Source of the DNA: Agelaius tricolor
Taxonomy: Eukaryota; Chordata; Aves; Passeriformes; Icteridae
DNA: 64,000 nt
Assembly: GCA_023055355.1 (NCBI GenBank)
Contig: JALJCS010000055.1
Coordinates: forward strand, 1,718,166 to 1,782,165
Reading direction: 5' to 3'
Each line of letters starts with the position of its first letter. Within the stretch, counting starts at the first letter, position 1. Positions 33,301-45,300 of the stretch are shown here, piece after piece. The notes under the pieces were generated by a model, which saw only the letters and a program-made list of their open reading frames with translations, did not search any database and had not been told where the DNA came from. Position numbers and translations under genes: made by a program.

Positions 33301-36300
33301 TCTCCCAATCCCCTCACTCACCTTGGCAGCTGCTGCAGACACCGTCAGCATGACAGACACCTCGCTGCCCTTGCCCTTCTCCCACGGGGCTCCAGGGCCT
33401 GCTGCCCCCACCTTCCCTGGAGGAGCCCCAAAGGGCTCTGCGACCTCATAGGGTTTTGTGTCGGGGAACACTGGTGTGGGGAGAGGGGGGTCAGAGCCGT
33501 GGGGAGCAGAGCCAGGGTCAGAACTGTGCAGATCAACAGCCACCCACGAGCCCACCCAGCTGCCCCAGATCCCTGCAGGGAATCCACCACTCTGCAAATC
33601 CCTTTCCCTCACATCCCACACTTCCCAAAGGCCCTTCCCCTGGCTCCCTTAATCCCCTCCTAGACGAGGAACTCCATCCTGCCCCATCCATATCCCTTCT
33701 TACCTGACACACATGCTCCAAACCCCTTCCTTGTGCTGCACATCCCACAAACTCCCTCCTGCCCATCCCTATGGACCACAGACCACTCCTGCCCTGATCC
33801 ACACACCCCTGCAGCCCATCCCACCTGGGATGCTGGCCCGGGGGATGATGGGGATGATGGGGGACAGCACACGCTCCTCCAGCTCTGGCTTGGCCTCGCT
33901 GAGAAGGGGGAAGCGGAGCAACTCCTCGCCCAGGACACTCTCAGGGGATGAAGCAGGGACGATGCTGTCGGGGGAGTCACTCTCGTCATCGCTTTCCATC
34001 CTGTGGGGAGGGAGGTGTCAGGGGCCACAGGGCCTGGTGTCACAGCCATCTCTTATGAAAAATCCTTTCCTTAGGATTTTTCCTCCTGAGAAGCTGAGAG
34101 GCCTCAGGAACAAAATGTAAACATTGATTATCTGCTGCTGTGGAATGCAACAGGTGGATCTGTGACTGGCCCATGTTGGATGTTTGTAATTAATGGCCAA
34201 TCACAGTGAGCTGCCTCAGACAGAGAGCCCGAGCCACAAGCCTTTGTTATCATTCCTTCTTTTTCTATTCTTAGCTAACCTTCTGATGAAATCCTTTCTT
34301 CTATTCTTTTAGTATATTTTTAATGTAATATATATGATAAAATAATAAATCAAGCCTTCTGAAACACGGAGTCAGATCCTCGTCTCTTCCCTCATCCTAA
34401 GACCCCTGTGAACACGGTCACAGCCTGGTGTCACCCATGCAGGAGCTGATGTCCCTTGTGGGGGGTCACCACAAAGGGGCTCTCACCTGACGTCCTCGGT
34501 CTGGTTGTGTGGAGGGGTGGGCAGTGCTGCCAGCAGGTCCAGGCTCTTCACCTCCACAGCTGGTGCATCTGCAGAGAAGTCAGAGGTGTCACGGGGCGGG
34601 CGAGTGACAGATGGCAGCACGGGTTCTGTGCCACCCCTGTGCCAGCCAGGCTCACCTTTCTGGCCGTGGGGCTCACGGGCTGGGTCGGCATCCTTGGGCT
34701 GCTCCCCCAGCTCTTCAGGGGCCGTGACACCATTCACCATCTTCTGCTGCACGGAGGGAGGGGGTGTGGGGGGCAGCGAGGAGGGTGGCGTGGGTGGGTT
34801 GCTGAGGTTGTTCTGGGGGGAGACGGTGGGGTGAGAACAGCGGGATGGTCCAGGACCCTCAGATAAGGGGCACAACCCCCCTCTCACCTTGGTGAGCAGC
34901 TGGGAGTAGTAATCAGGGACGCTGTCGAGCACAGCACTGCCAAAGGCGCCCCTCAGCTGGCTCTTCCCGTTGATGGGGCTGCTGCCAAAGGGCGCGAAGA
35001 GGCTGAAGTTGGCCATGATGGTCGGCTCCGTCAGGGGCAGCAGCGACAGCTCCTGGGGACAAAGTGGTGAGGAGGGAGGGACGAGGGCAAAGGAAGCCCC
35101 CTGCCACACCCTGGCCCACGGCTGTCACAGATATCTTAAATGAAAAATCCTTTCATTAGGATTTTTCCTCCTGAGAAGCTGAGAAGCCTCAGGAACAAAA
35201 TGTAAACAATGATTATCTGCTGTTGTGGTATGCAACAGGGGCATCTGTGATTAGTCCATGTTAGATGTTTGTAATTAATGGCCAATCACAGCCCAGCTGG
35301 CTCAGACACAGAGCCCAAGCCACAAACCTTTGTTATCATTCTTTGCTATTCTATTCTTAGCTAGCCTTCTGATGAAAGCTTTTCTTCTATTCTTTTAGTA
35401 TAGTTTTAATGTAATATATATGATAAAATAATAAATCAAGCTTTCTGAAACACGGAGTCAGATCCTCATCTCTTCCCTCATCCAAGAACCCCTGTGAACA
35501 CCATCACACACGGCCATACCTGTTTCAGCTGCTTCATGAGGGCCTCGCCAGGACGCAGCCCCTCATCCTTGCGCAGCTTCTTGCGGGACGCTGGGATCCG
35601 CTCGTTGCCCTTCTGTACCCGCTTAGGCTTGGTGGGTGCTGGCTTCCTGGCAATGGAGGGGTCCTGAGGAGGAAAAAGGGGGAAAAAGGGGGCATGAGCC
35701 GTGCCAGCACAGTCCCTCACCCATCTCACCCCCAGCCCAGCCTCTCCTGCTCACCTCCCGGCCCAGCAGCAGTGACTGTGGCCGTGGCTCCGTCCCAGCG
35801 CTCCGGTTCTCCATGTGCCCATTGAGCTCGCCTGGGCTCTGAGCTGAGAGCTGCACGTTCTTGGCCCGCAGCAGCTTCTGCAGCAGCAGGTGCCCAGCCT
35901 CGGAGCGCCCACCCGGGGCCAGCAGGCTGTTGGCTTGGCTGTCCCCAGGGTCCCCATTGGCCTCTGGTTTTGCTGTCTCGTCTCCATCCACCTCACACTG
36001 CGCCACTGCCGCCGCCTCTTCCTTCGGCTCCTGCTTCACCAACACCTGGGGGGCTTCACCTGCTGCAGGAGCCCCCTCTGGCACAGCCCCATTGATGCGG
36101 GTCTCAGCAGGGTCAGCTGGGTCCACCCCAGGTGCCTCGGGGTCCCAGGGGCCGTGTGCTGGCTCAGGGAGGGCCCCGCTTGGCGTGGGAGTCAGCCCTG
36201 GCTCCGTGGGTGCTGCAGGGCTGGGGGCCAAGGCTGGGACCCCTGGTGGTGTCTTCTTTGGCTCTTGGGGGCTCTGCTCGGGGCTGGCCAGGTGCTGGGG

Positions 36301-39300
36301 GGCACAGCCCAGGGGTGAGGGGGCTGGTGGCGTGGGGAGGCGGATGAGGCCGGGCTGGGGGCCACGGGCAGCCAGAGCTGCCTGAACCAGCTCAGCCAGG
36401 GGCTGCTGGGGAGGCTGCCCTGGCAGTGCCCGCCCCGCCTCGGCAGCAGAGCTGCTCTGTGCCTCTGCTGGGGCATCTGCCCTGGGCTGGAAAAGGGACC
36501 CCATGGGACGAGGGGGCTGGCGGGTAGTGGGCAAGCTGTAATCCGGGGCCTGCCCGGGGAAGGGGCCAGGGGTCCGTAGTGCCTGGTTCTGCTGCAGGAG
36601 GCTCTGCTGGTGCCGCTGCACCAGGAGGGCCTGGAGCTGCTGCTGCTGCTGCGGCGTCAGATGCCGCAGCTGCGGGTTCTTGGCCAGGACACCCTGGAGC
36701 TGCGCCCGGATCTGGCCCATCACCGGCCCTGGCACCTGCCCCAGAAGACCTGGGGGGAGAGTGGCCGTGCCCGACGCTGGCCCAACTTTGTGCTGAACGG
36801 GGCTCTGGAGCCGTGGGGGCTGTGGCTGCCCTGGCAGGGCCCCTGCCACCCCCTTGCCTGGCTGCTCTGGGGGCCGCGGTGCCGGCACCATGGCCTGTGC
36901 TGGGCCTGTCCCACAGCCCAGGGGTTGTTCTGCCACCCCAGCCGTGTCCCCGTGCTGCTGGGACAGCTCAGGGTGGACAGCCCCAGGGCTCTGCAGCGGC
37001 GGGGCCAGGAGGGCACCTGGCTGCCCGGGGGCTGCCCGCATAACACCCGGCTGTGGGGAGCTCAAGAGGAGCTGCTGGCCCTGCCCTAGCTCAGCCTGGT
37101 GCTTGGGGGCTGAGGGGTCCCCCAGCCCTGGGGGGTTCAGGGCTCCCTGCTGCTCCCCGTGCAGCTGCCCCCCACTCTCCCCACCCTCAGCGTGCAGGGT
37201 GCTGCCGTCCATCCCCGCGGGCTGGTCCTTGGCAGCCAGGACCGCCGGGGCCGGCTGCATTCCCTGACTCAGGTGCAGCACAGAGGGGGCCTGGCCCCCC
37301 GCCCCGTGCTGCGGAAAGTGCTGGATGGAGGGCTGCCCCTGGCCCAGCCCCAGGAGACCTGGCTGGGCAGCCGCTGCTGAGTTCTGCTGCTGCTGCTGCT
37401 GTGGAGCCAGCAGTGCCCGAGACTGCCCCAGCTGCTGGGAGAGCACGAGCCGGTGGCTCAGCAGCCCTGGAGTCTGCGGTGTCAGCTGGGGCGAGCCCAG
37501 CACCCGCTGCTGGTGGGGGGCCAGGACGACCTGGCGCTGGCCTGGGGGGTGGCCCAGCACACCAGGCTGGTGCTGCAGCCCTGGCCCGTGGCCCAGCACG
37601 CCTGGCTGCTGCTGGGGCGAGAGCTGCTGCACCAGGAGGCTCTGCTGGCTGCCCAACAGCCCCGGCTGCTTCGGCACCATGGGTTGAGCCCCTGCGCCGG
37701 GCTGTGGGGCTGGGGGCTGCTGCTGCTGCTGGCCCAGCAGGCCAGGCTGCCCTGGCACGGCTGTTGGCTGCACTGGGGCCTGGCCCAGCACACCTGACTG
37801 CTGCATGGATGCCTGGCCCATCATGCCTGGCTGCTGCAGCGATGTCTGGGCCAGCACACCTGCCTGTTGCATTGAAGTTTGTCCCATCACACCTGATTGC
37901 TGCATGGACGTCTGTGCCATGATGCTCTGTGGCTGCATCGAGCTCTGTCCTATCAAACCTGGCTGTTGCATGGACGCCTGACCCATCACACCCTGTTGCT
38001 GCATCGATGTCTGTCCCATCACACCTGGCTGCTGCATGGACGCCTGTGCCATCACACCTGGCTGCTGCAGCGATGCCTGTCCCATCACACCTGGCTGCTG
38101 CATGGAGCTTTGACCCATCACGCCCTGTTGCTGCATCGATGCTTGTGCCATGACACCTGATGGCTGCAGTGACGTCTGTCCCATCACACCTGATTGCTGC
38201 ATGGCTGCCTGTCCCATCACACCTGATTGCTGCATGGCTGCCTGTCCCATCACACCCGGCTGCTGCATTGATGCTTGTCCCATCACGCCCTGCTGCTGCA
38301 TGGCTGCCTGTCCCATCACACCTGGCTGCTGCAGCGACACCTGTCCCATCACGCCTGGCTGTTGCATTGACGTCTGTCCCATCACAGCTGGCTGCTGCTG
38401 CAGTGACACCTGGCCCAGCATGTTCTGCTGCTGCAGTTTCTGTGCCAGCTGCATCCTCTGCAGCTGCCGCTCCTGCATCAGCCGGCTGTCAGCCGCCAGC
38501 CCGCGCAGCGCTGGGTTCCCGCTGAAAAATGCACCAGAGGATCCAGGTCCGGGGGCATTCCCTACAGGCTGCTGCCCCATGAAGGACAGACCCTGCTGCA
38601 CGGCCATGGACACACCGCCCTGGGGCAGGCGCAGCCCCCCAGGCTGCCCTGGCTGCTGGCCCAGGCCCTGTGCTCCCACCAGGGCTCCCCCGGGCTGCTG
38701 CACGCCGTGCGCTGACAGGAGCTGGCCTGGGAGCTTGGACATGAGGCGGGGGCTCTGCGAGGGGCTCAGGGCCATCACTGCTGAGGCCTGGTGCTGGTGC
38801 TGCTGCTGCTTGTTGCGGTACTCAGCCATGAGGTTGGTGTGCTCCTTCTGCTGCTTCCGCACCTGATGGGGATGGCAGGGTGTCAGTGCCAGGAATGGCA
38901 GGGTTTTAGTGCCAGGAATGGCATGGAATCAGTGCCAGGAATGGCATGGAATCAGTGCCAGGAACAGGGAGACAACACAGCCTTAGCACTAAGGATGGTG
39001 GGGCATCAGCATCAGGAATGGCACCGATTTAATGCCCAGGACAGGGGAGCAATAGCATCAAGAATGGCACAGATTCAATGCCCAGGACAGGGGAGCAATA
39101 GCATCAGGAATGGCACAGATTCAATGCCCAGGACAGGGCAGCAATAGCATCAGGAATGGCACAATAACAGTGCTAGAAATGGCACACCACCACCAGCAGA
39201 AATGGCACGGCTTTACTGATGGGGATAGTGAGGCATCAGCACTAGGAATGGCACAGGATAAATGCTGGGGACAGTGGGGCATCAGTGCTGTGGACAGCAG

Positions 39301-42300
39301 GGCATTAGTGCTGGGAATGGCAGTGCATTAGTGCCAGAACAGCAGGGCATTAGCCCCAGGAATAGTGGGACATCAGTGCCAGGAACAGCAGGGAATTAAT
39401 ACCAGGACTGGCACAGCATCAGTGCTGAGGACAGCAGGGCAGTAGAGCCAGAAATGGCAGATTGACTCTGAGGAAATCACTCAGTTTGCACTGGGGATGG
39501 CACAGTGCTGAAGTCGGGAATAACGAGGCTGGCACTGGGAACAGCTGGACATCCCATTTGCACCAGGGACAAGGTGCCCACCCACATGCAGAGTCCTACC
39601 TGGTCCAGCTGCTTCTGGATCTTGCTCTGCTGCTCTGTCACCAGCTTCAGCTTCTCAGCATCAGCCTCAGGGAATTCCCGCCCGGCTTTCTTGGCCGTGC
39701 GCTGCTTGGCACAGAGCGCCTTGCGGGACTTGCGGTGCGCCCCAATCTGCTCCTCCAGCACCTTCAGCTGCATCTGCAGCAGCTGCTGCGTGTGGAACAG
39801 CCACTCCTCGTACTGCCGCTGGTCAGCCTCGTCTGTGGCATGGGGAGAGGGCTCAGATCAGTGGGGACACCGGGTAAGCAGAGACCTTGGGTCAGTGGAG
39901 ACCCCGGGTAAGCAGAGACCCTGGGTCAGTGGAGACCCCCAGGTCAGTGGGGACCCCCAGGTCAGTGGGGACCCCAGGTCAATGCAGACTCCCAGGTCAA
40001 TGCAGACCTCCAGGTCAGTGCAGACCTCCAGGTCAGTGCAGACCTCCAGGTCAGTGCAGACCTCCAGGTCAGTGCAGACCTCGAGTCAGTGAAGACCCCA
40101 GGTCAGTGCAGACCTCCAGGTCAGTGCAGACCTCCAGGTCAGTGGGGACCCCAGCCCCAGGGCCAAGGTGAGCCCTGTCCCACACCACACCAGCCCTGCC
40201 ATGCCAGTACTCACTGATGACGCCCTGTGCAAAGGTGGGTGGGTTGGGGCGAGCCTGGGTCGGGTCTGTGCCACTCCGCTCCTGGAAGGAAGAGGAATGT
40301 TTGGGATACATGATGTGGATTTCTGTCCTCTGCCCACAGACTCCATCCCCTCAGAGAGATATAAAACCAACAGTTCTGGCCTGCCATTCCCAAGAGACCC
40401 CTGTAAACCCTCTGGACACCCCACTCACCTGCCCACTCCCTGCCAATAAGTGGTTCTGCATCTCAGAGACAGCCGGGCCCCCCGAGAGCCGCTGGGCCAG
40501 CAGGGAAACCTGTTGCCTTTTGGGGACACACACAGAGATGGGCTGTGAGCCAGAGCCAAAGCAACCTGCCTGCCCCACCCCGTGCCCCCCAGACCCCCCT
40601 GTCTGTTACCTGTTCATGCCTGGGGCCACCCCGATGCTGCCCTGAGCCATCACCTTCTTGATGCCCTTCAGTGCCACCATCTTGGCCTTGGCAATGGGGT
40701 CCATGATGTCCTCGGCCGCAAACTTGTCCAGGTCTGTTGGGACAGAGACCACAGCACGTTCAGCCCTATGCCCCCCACCCAAAAGGGCCCTGTGCTCCCC
40801 CAAAAAAAATCACCCCCAGCCCTTACCTGTGTCTGGGAAGAAGCTGTTGGCCAACTGCTGCTGCATGACGAGCTGGGGGGGCTTCAGGCCCAGGCTGGGG
40901 GGCTGCACCCCGGCCATCGGCTTCTGCACCAGCACCTGCTGCTGGCTCTGCTGGGGCTGCCCCAGGGCCACCTGCACCCCGTGGGGGGATGACAGCACGT
41001 GGGGCTGCCCAGAGCCCATGCCCATGTGTGGGGCCAGAGCTGGGCCCTGCTGGGGTGCGTTGAGCCGGGGGGGCTGTGGTGGCAGCAGCGGTGGCCGGGC
41101 CACCAACCCCAGCTGGAGGGGAGTCTGAGGGGTGCCCAGACGGGGTGGCTGCCCCTCGGGAGGCTGCCCAGCTGCCCCTGTGTGCAGCATGGGGTGCCCT
41201 GGGGCTTGGAGGTGGGGGGTGCCACGGGGCAGGTGGGCTGACATCTGCTGCTTCTTCTGCAGCTCCTTCTTCTCGTGCTCCAGGAGGTCCTCGATGAGCA
41301 GGGGCAGCTCGCTGGCCACCAATGAGCTCTCCATCTTGTCCAGGTCATCTGCTGGCGAGTGCCGGGCACTGCCCAGCCCCAAAGCTCCACTGTCCAGCTC
41401 AAACTTCTCCAGCAAGGGGTTGCTCTGGCCACCCAGCTGGGCAGCTGCCAGCCCACGGCCAGGGCCGGTGTAGGGGTCCTTCTCCAGCACGGGGACACCA
41501 GCGTGGCCACTGTTGGAGAACTGAGTCATGCCGAGGCGAGTGGGGCCGGTGCTGGAGCTCAGGAGGGTCTGGCCAGGTTTGACACTCAGCCCCAGTGAGG
41601 CAGAGATTTTATCTGTGCCTTGCACTGCTTCTGACTTGATGGGGGGGCCAGTGGTGGTGAACTGGCAGGGTGAGGTCTTCAGGCAGCCATCCTCCAGCTT
41701 GGGCTTGACATCAGTGGGCAGCGAGCCAGCCTTTGCCTCTGCACCCTGCGCCTTGAAAGTTGGGTCAGGGGCCAGCACAGTGCCCGTGGGGCAGGCAGAG
41801 AGTCCCAAGCCCATCCCAGACACCAGTCCTTCCTTGGGCACCTCCTGATCCTCCGCAGATGGGGTCACATCTTTGCTGTCCCCAGGGTCAGGGAGCTTCA
41901 AGGTGGGTGCTGGTGGCTCTGTCTTGAGCTGGGCCTCACGCTCTGCCTTCTCGTTGGCCGACTCCACCAGGCGCAGGTGCTCGTTGAAGATGTCCTTCTT
42001 GTCACCAGTGTCCAGCTCGGGGTCAGTGTAGGCCAGCAGGTCGAACTCGTCACCATTCAGCAGGTCATCGAGGTGGGGGTCTGCTGTCTCCAGGCTGTCC
42101 AGGTTGTCCAAGTCATCATCCCCTTTGGCCACGTCTGGATCCAGGCTAAGGTTGGCCAAATCATCATCATCTTCTAAGTCCTTGTGGGAGCCAAAGTCGT
42201 CATCCAGATCAGGCTCCACGGGCACATCGCAGGGCAGCCGCCCCCCCTCCAGGCTCAGGTGGCTTTTCCCTGGGGCCGGCGCAGGGTCTGGAGTGGGGCC

Positions 42301-45300
42301 ATCCTTGGGACCCTCGGGGCGGAGGGTGGCACCGGAGGACAGGGGGCGTGGAGGGATGTGCTGCTGCAGCTCCAGGGTGGGTGCTGGCAGTGGAGGTGCC
42401 ACCTTGGTGTGGGGCTGCTGGTGGCTGTTGCCCATCTCAGCTCCCTGTGGGGACGCGGGTGGCAGCGGTGCTGGAACCTTCTGGGATGGCAGCGCCTGCA
42501 GGGGCATGACGGGGGTGCACAGGGCCTGGGGGGTGCCCTCCTCCCCGGGCAGGAAGAATCGAGGCCGGGGCGCCTGGGGGGCAAAGGGAGATCCCACCAC
42601 ACCCCCGGGTCCTTTCTGCACGTTGTGTCGGAGCTCGATGAAAGGAGCGCCCAGGGCGGCTGGCGAGGGGGGCACGGCCTCGGCAGGGGTGGGCAGGCGG
42701 GTGCCCAGGCTGCCCATGGGGGTGCCAGCGGCCGGGGGGGCGAAGCGGGAGGTGACAGGGAGCCTCAGGGCTGCCACGGCCGCTTGCTGCTGCTGCTGCT
42801 GCTGCCAGAGGTGCTGCTGCTGCTGCTGCTGCTGCGGGGATGGTGATGGGAAGACCCCACGGGGGTAGAAGGCCTGGGGGGGCCCCACTGCCGCCCTGGA
42901 AGACACCGTGGTGTTGGCACCAGCTTGGCACAGCCCCGACACGCCACGTCCCATCCCTCTCAGGCTGTGCCAAGCACATGAAAACCCACAGCCATCCCCT
43001 CCCTCCAGAGTGATCCCCACGAGCTGGGGGTCTGGGTGTGATGTCTGCCAGCTCCCACCCGTGCATGCTGAGCCCGTGGCCCTGCCAGGGGGCACCCACC
43101 GCCCGCTGATGTCCAGCATGGCTGGCGTGGCCGCCGGTGGGGGCCGGGAGAGCCGCTCGTCCTGCGTGAACGCTGCCTGCACCATGACAGAGCCGGGCAG
43201 CTTCCCAGCGCCTGCTGCCGTGGCCAGAGTCCCGAGCAGAGCCTTGTCCTGCAAGAAGGAAGGAAAAAAGAGTCACTCATCCATCAGCCACATCCCCCTC
43301 CCTGTGCCCCACCATCAGCCACATCCCCCTGTGCCCCACCATCGGCCACATCATCCCCCTTGTCCCTCTATCAGCCACATCCCCCTGTGCCCCACCATCA
43401 GCCACATCATCCCCCTTGTCCCTCTATCAGCCACATCATCCCCCTTGTCCCTCTATCAGCCACATCCCCCTGTGCCCCACCATCAGCCACATCATCCCCC
43501 TGTGCCCCACTATCAGCCACATCATCCCCCTGTGCCCCACTATCAGCCACATCATCCCCCTGTGCCCCACTATCAGCCACATCATCCCCCTGTGCCCCAC
43601 TATCAGCCACATCATCCCCCTTGTCCCTCCATCAGCCACATTCCTCCACCTCATGCCCCACCACCAGCCATATCCCCACCATGCCCCTCCATCAGCTGCA
43701 TCCCCTCTGTGCCCCTCCATCAGCCACATTCCCCTGCCATGCCCCTTCACCAGTAACATTCCCCTGCCATGCCCCTCCATCAGCCACATCCCCCCTGTGC
43801 CCCTCCATCAGCCACATCCCCCCACCCCATGCCCACCATGCCCCTCCATCAGCCACATCCCCCCCATGCCCACCATGCCCCAGCTCTCCCACCTGTGCTG
43901 GCTGGTACGGGGCCATGCCCCGGCTCAGCTCGAAGCTCTGCCCGCTCTCAGGTGCCCAGCCAGCTGGTGAGGAGGAGGCGGCAGCAGCCGCGCTCTCCTT
44001 CTCCTGCCGAAGGCTGTTCCTCTGGATCTGCTGGCGGATGAGCAGCTCCCGGAGCCGCTGGCGCTGAGAAGAATTCAGAATTAGAGCCCAAAGTGGCAAC
44101 AGGACCAAAACCAAAAACCAGCCATACACAGAGTGGCCATTAATGCCTTCACAGCCCCAGTTTTTCCCTTTCATTCTCTCCCAAACCCAAATGGATGCAA
44201 CTGGATGAGCAGCTCCCAGAGCTGCTGGTGCAGAGAAGAATTCAGAGTTAAGAGCCCAGAGTGGCAACAGGACTAAAACCAGCAAAACCAACCATACACA
44301 GAGTGGCCATTGATGCCTTCACAGCCCCAATTTTTCCCTTTCATTCTCTCCCAAACCCAAATGGATGCAACCAGATCCCAGGAGAGACCTCACCTGCCGC
44401 TGCTTCTCCAGCTCCGACTGGCTCATGGTGCCCAGAGCCCCATCCTGGGCACCAGGCAGCTCTGCCAGGTCCCGGTTTGGGGGTGCTGAGAGCCCTGCAG
44501 CCACCTCCTCCCTCTTGTCGGCCGTCAGTCCCAGCGCAGCGCGGGGCAGGAAGGCTCCAGAAGGGTCCTGCTGCTGCGGGGGAGCCGGGGGCTGCGGCGG
44601 CAGCACCGACGGGGGCCGCAGGGGCGAGAGGCTGTAGGAGTCAGGGGCGGCAGTGCCAGGGCCCAGCGGGCTGCTGGCCTGGTGGAAGCTGGGGGACGAG
44701 GCGTAGGCCGAGCTCTGGGGCTTCCCAGAGCCATAATGGCTGTTGATCCCGTGGGGCTGGTGGGATGGGGAGCCCTTGAGTGGCTCTGAGACAGCTGGGG
44801 GGAAGGTGAAGCGCATGGGGGGCTGGCTGCCCGGGAAAACGCTGGCACCAGGAGAGCGGGCAAAGGGTGGCTGTGGCCCTGCTGCTGCCTTGGCATGGGG
44901 GTCACCTGCTGGGGCGCCCCCAAAACCTCCGCCAGCCGCCCCCACTGATTTGAACCCCGGCTCCGGCATCTGTGGACGAGGGGGTTTGTGCAGTGGGGTG
45001 AAGGGATCCCGGGACTGCGGCCGGGAGGGCGGCTGGGAGTAGGGATCAGGAGATTGGAAGCGAGGGGTGACTGGGGACTGGCAGAAGGCTTCGTTGGAGA
45101 GAGGGCGGGGGGTTAGGGGCGACTGGGAGCTGGACTGGGACTGGGGGCTGGCGGGGATGCGGGAGAAGGGCTCAGAGGGCAGGGAGCGGGGCGGGAGGGC
45201 ACAGCAGGCCTCGGGGGGCTGCAGCCGGGGCGTCAGCGGGGGCTGTGAGTAGGGGTCCAGGTAGGGAGACTGACGGTACAAATCGGGGTGGCCTGGGGGT

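Larger units (their letters stand above)
31334..35663 (-). other. KMT2D: KMT2D exons 40-48: NR-box region, extended PHD and FYRN
   Basis: Exons 35520-35663, 34888-35052, 34656-34812, 34487-34568, 33825-34000, 33322-33470, 33081-33216, 32862-32998 and 31334-32504, residues about 4369-5140. Blocks: MANFSLFAPFGSSPINGKSQ, NNLSNPPTPPSSLPPTPPPS and DWLKQFDAVLPGY-like EWLKQFDAVLPGYSLKG. Exon 48 encodes the extended PHD from about residue 4915 (CCFCHEEGDGATDGPARLL, CSLCQKTGATNSCNRIRC) and the FYRN (GGLVFHAIGQLLPHQMADFH). Confidence 0.93.
35755..40733 (-). other. KMT2D: KMT2D exons 35-39: coiled coil and glutamine-rich giant exon
   Basis: Exons 40610-40733, 40429-40516, 40215-40281, 39600-39832 and 35755-38862, residues about 3162-4368. 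Exons 35-38 are highly conserved (KAKMVALKGIKKVMAQGSIG, QRQYEEWLFHTQQLLQMQLK). Exon 39 is 3,108 bp in one frame, opens with VRKQQKEHTNLMAEYRNKQQ, then holds the 11-residue repeat described separately, the conserved LRAQLQGVLAKNPQLRHL, and ends SEAGHLLLQKLLRAKNVQL. Confidence 0.93.

Noticed and set aside
35861..38866. Plus-strand frames opposite KMT2D exon 39
   Set aside because: Shadows of the Gln-rich coding exon; the minus strand is confirmed by splice sites and homology.
39885..40160. CRISPR-like regular direct repeats
   Set aside because: Eukaryotic setting, no unique spacers between units, and located inside a KMT2D intron.
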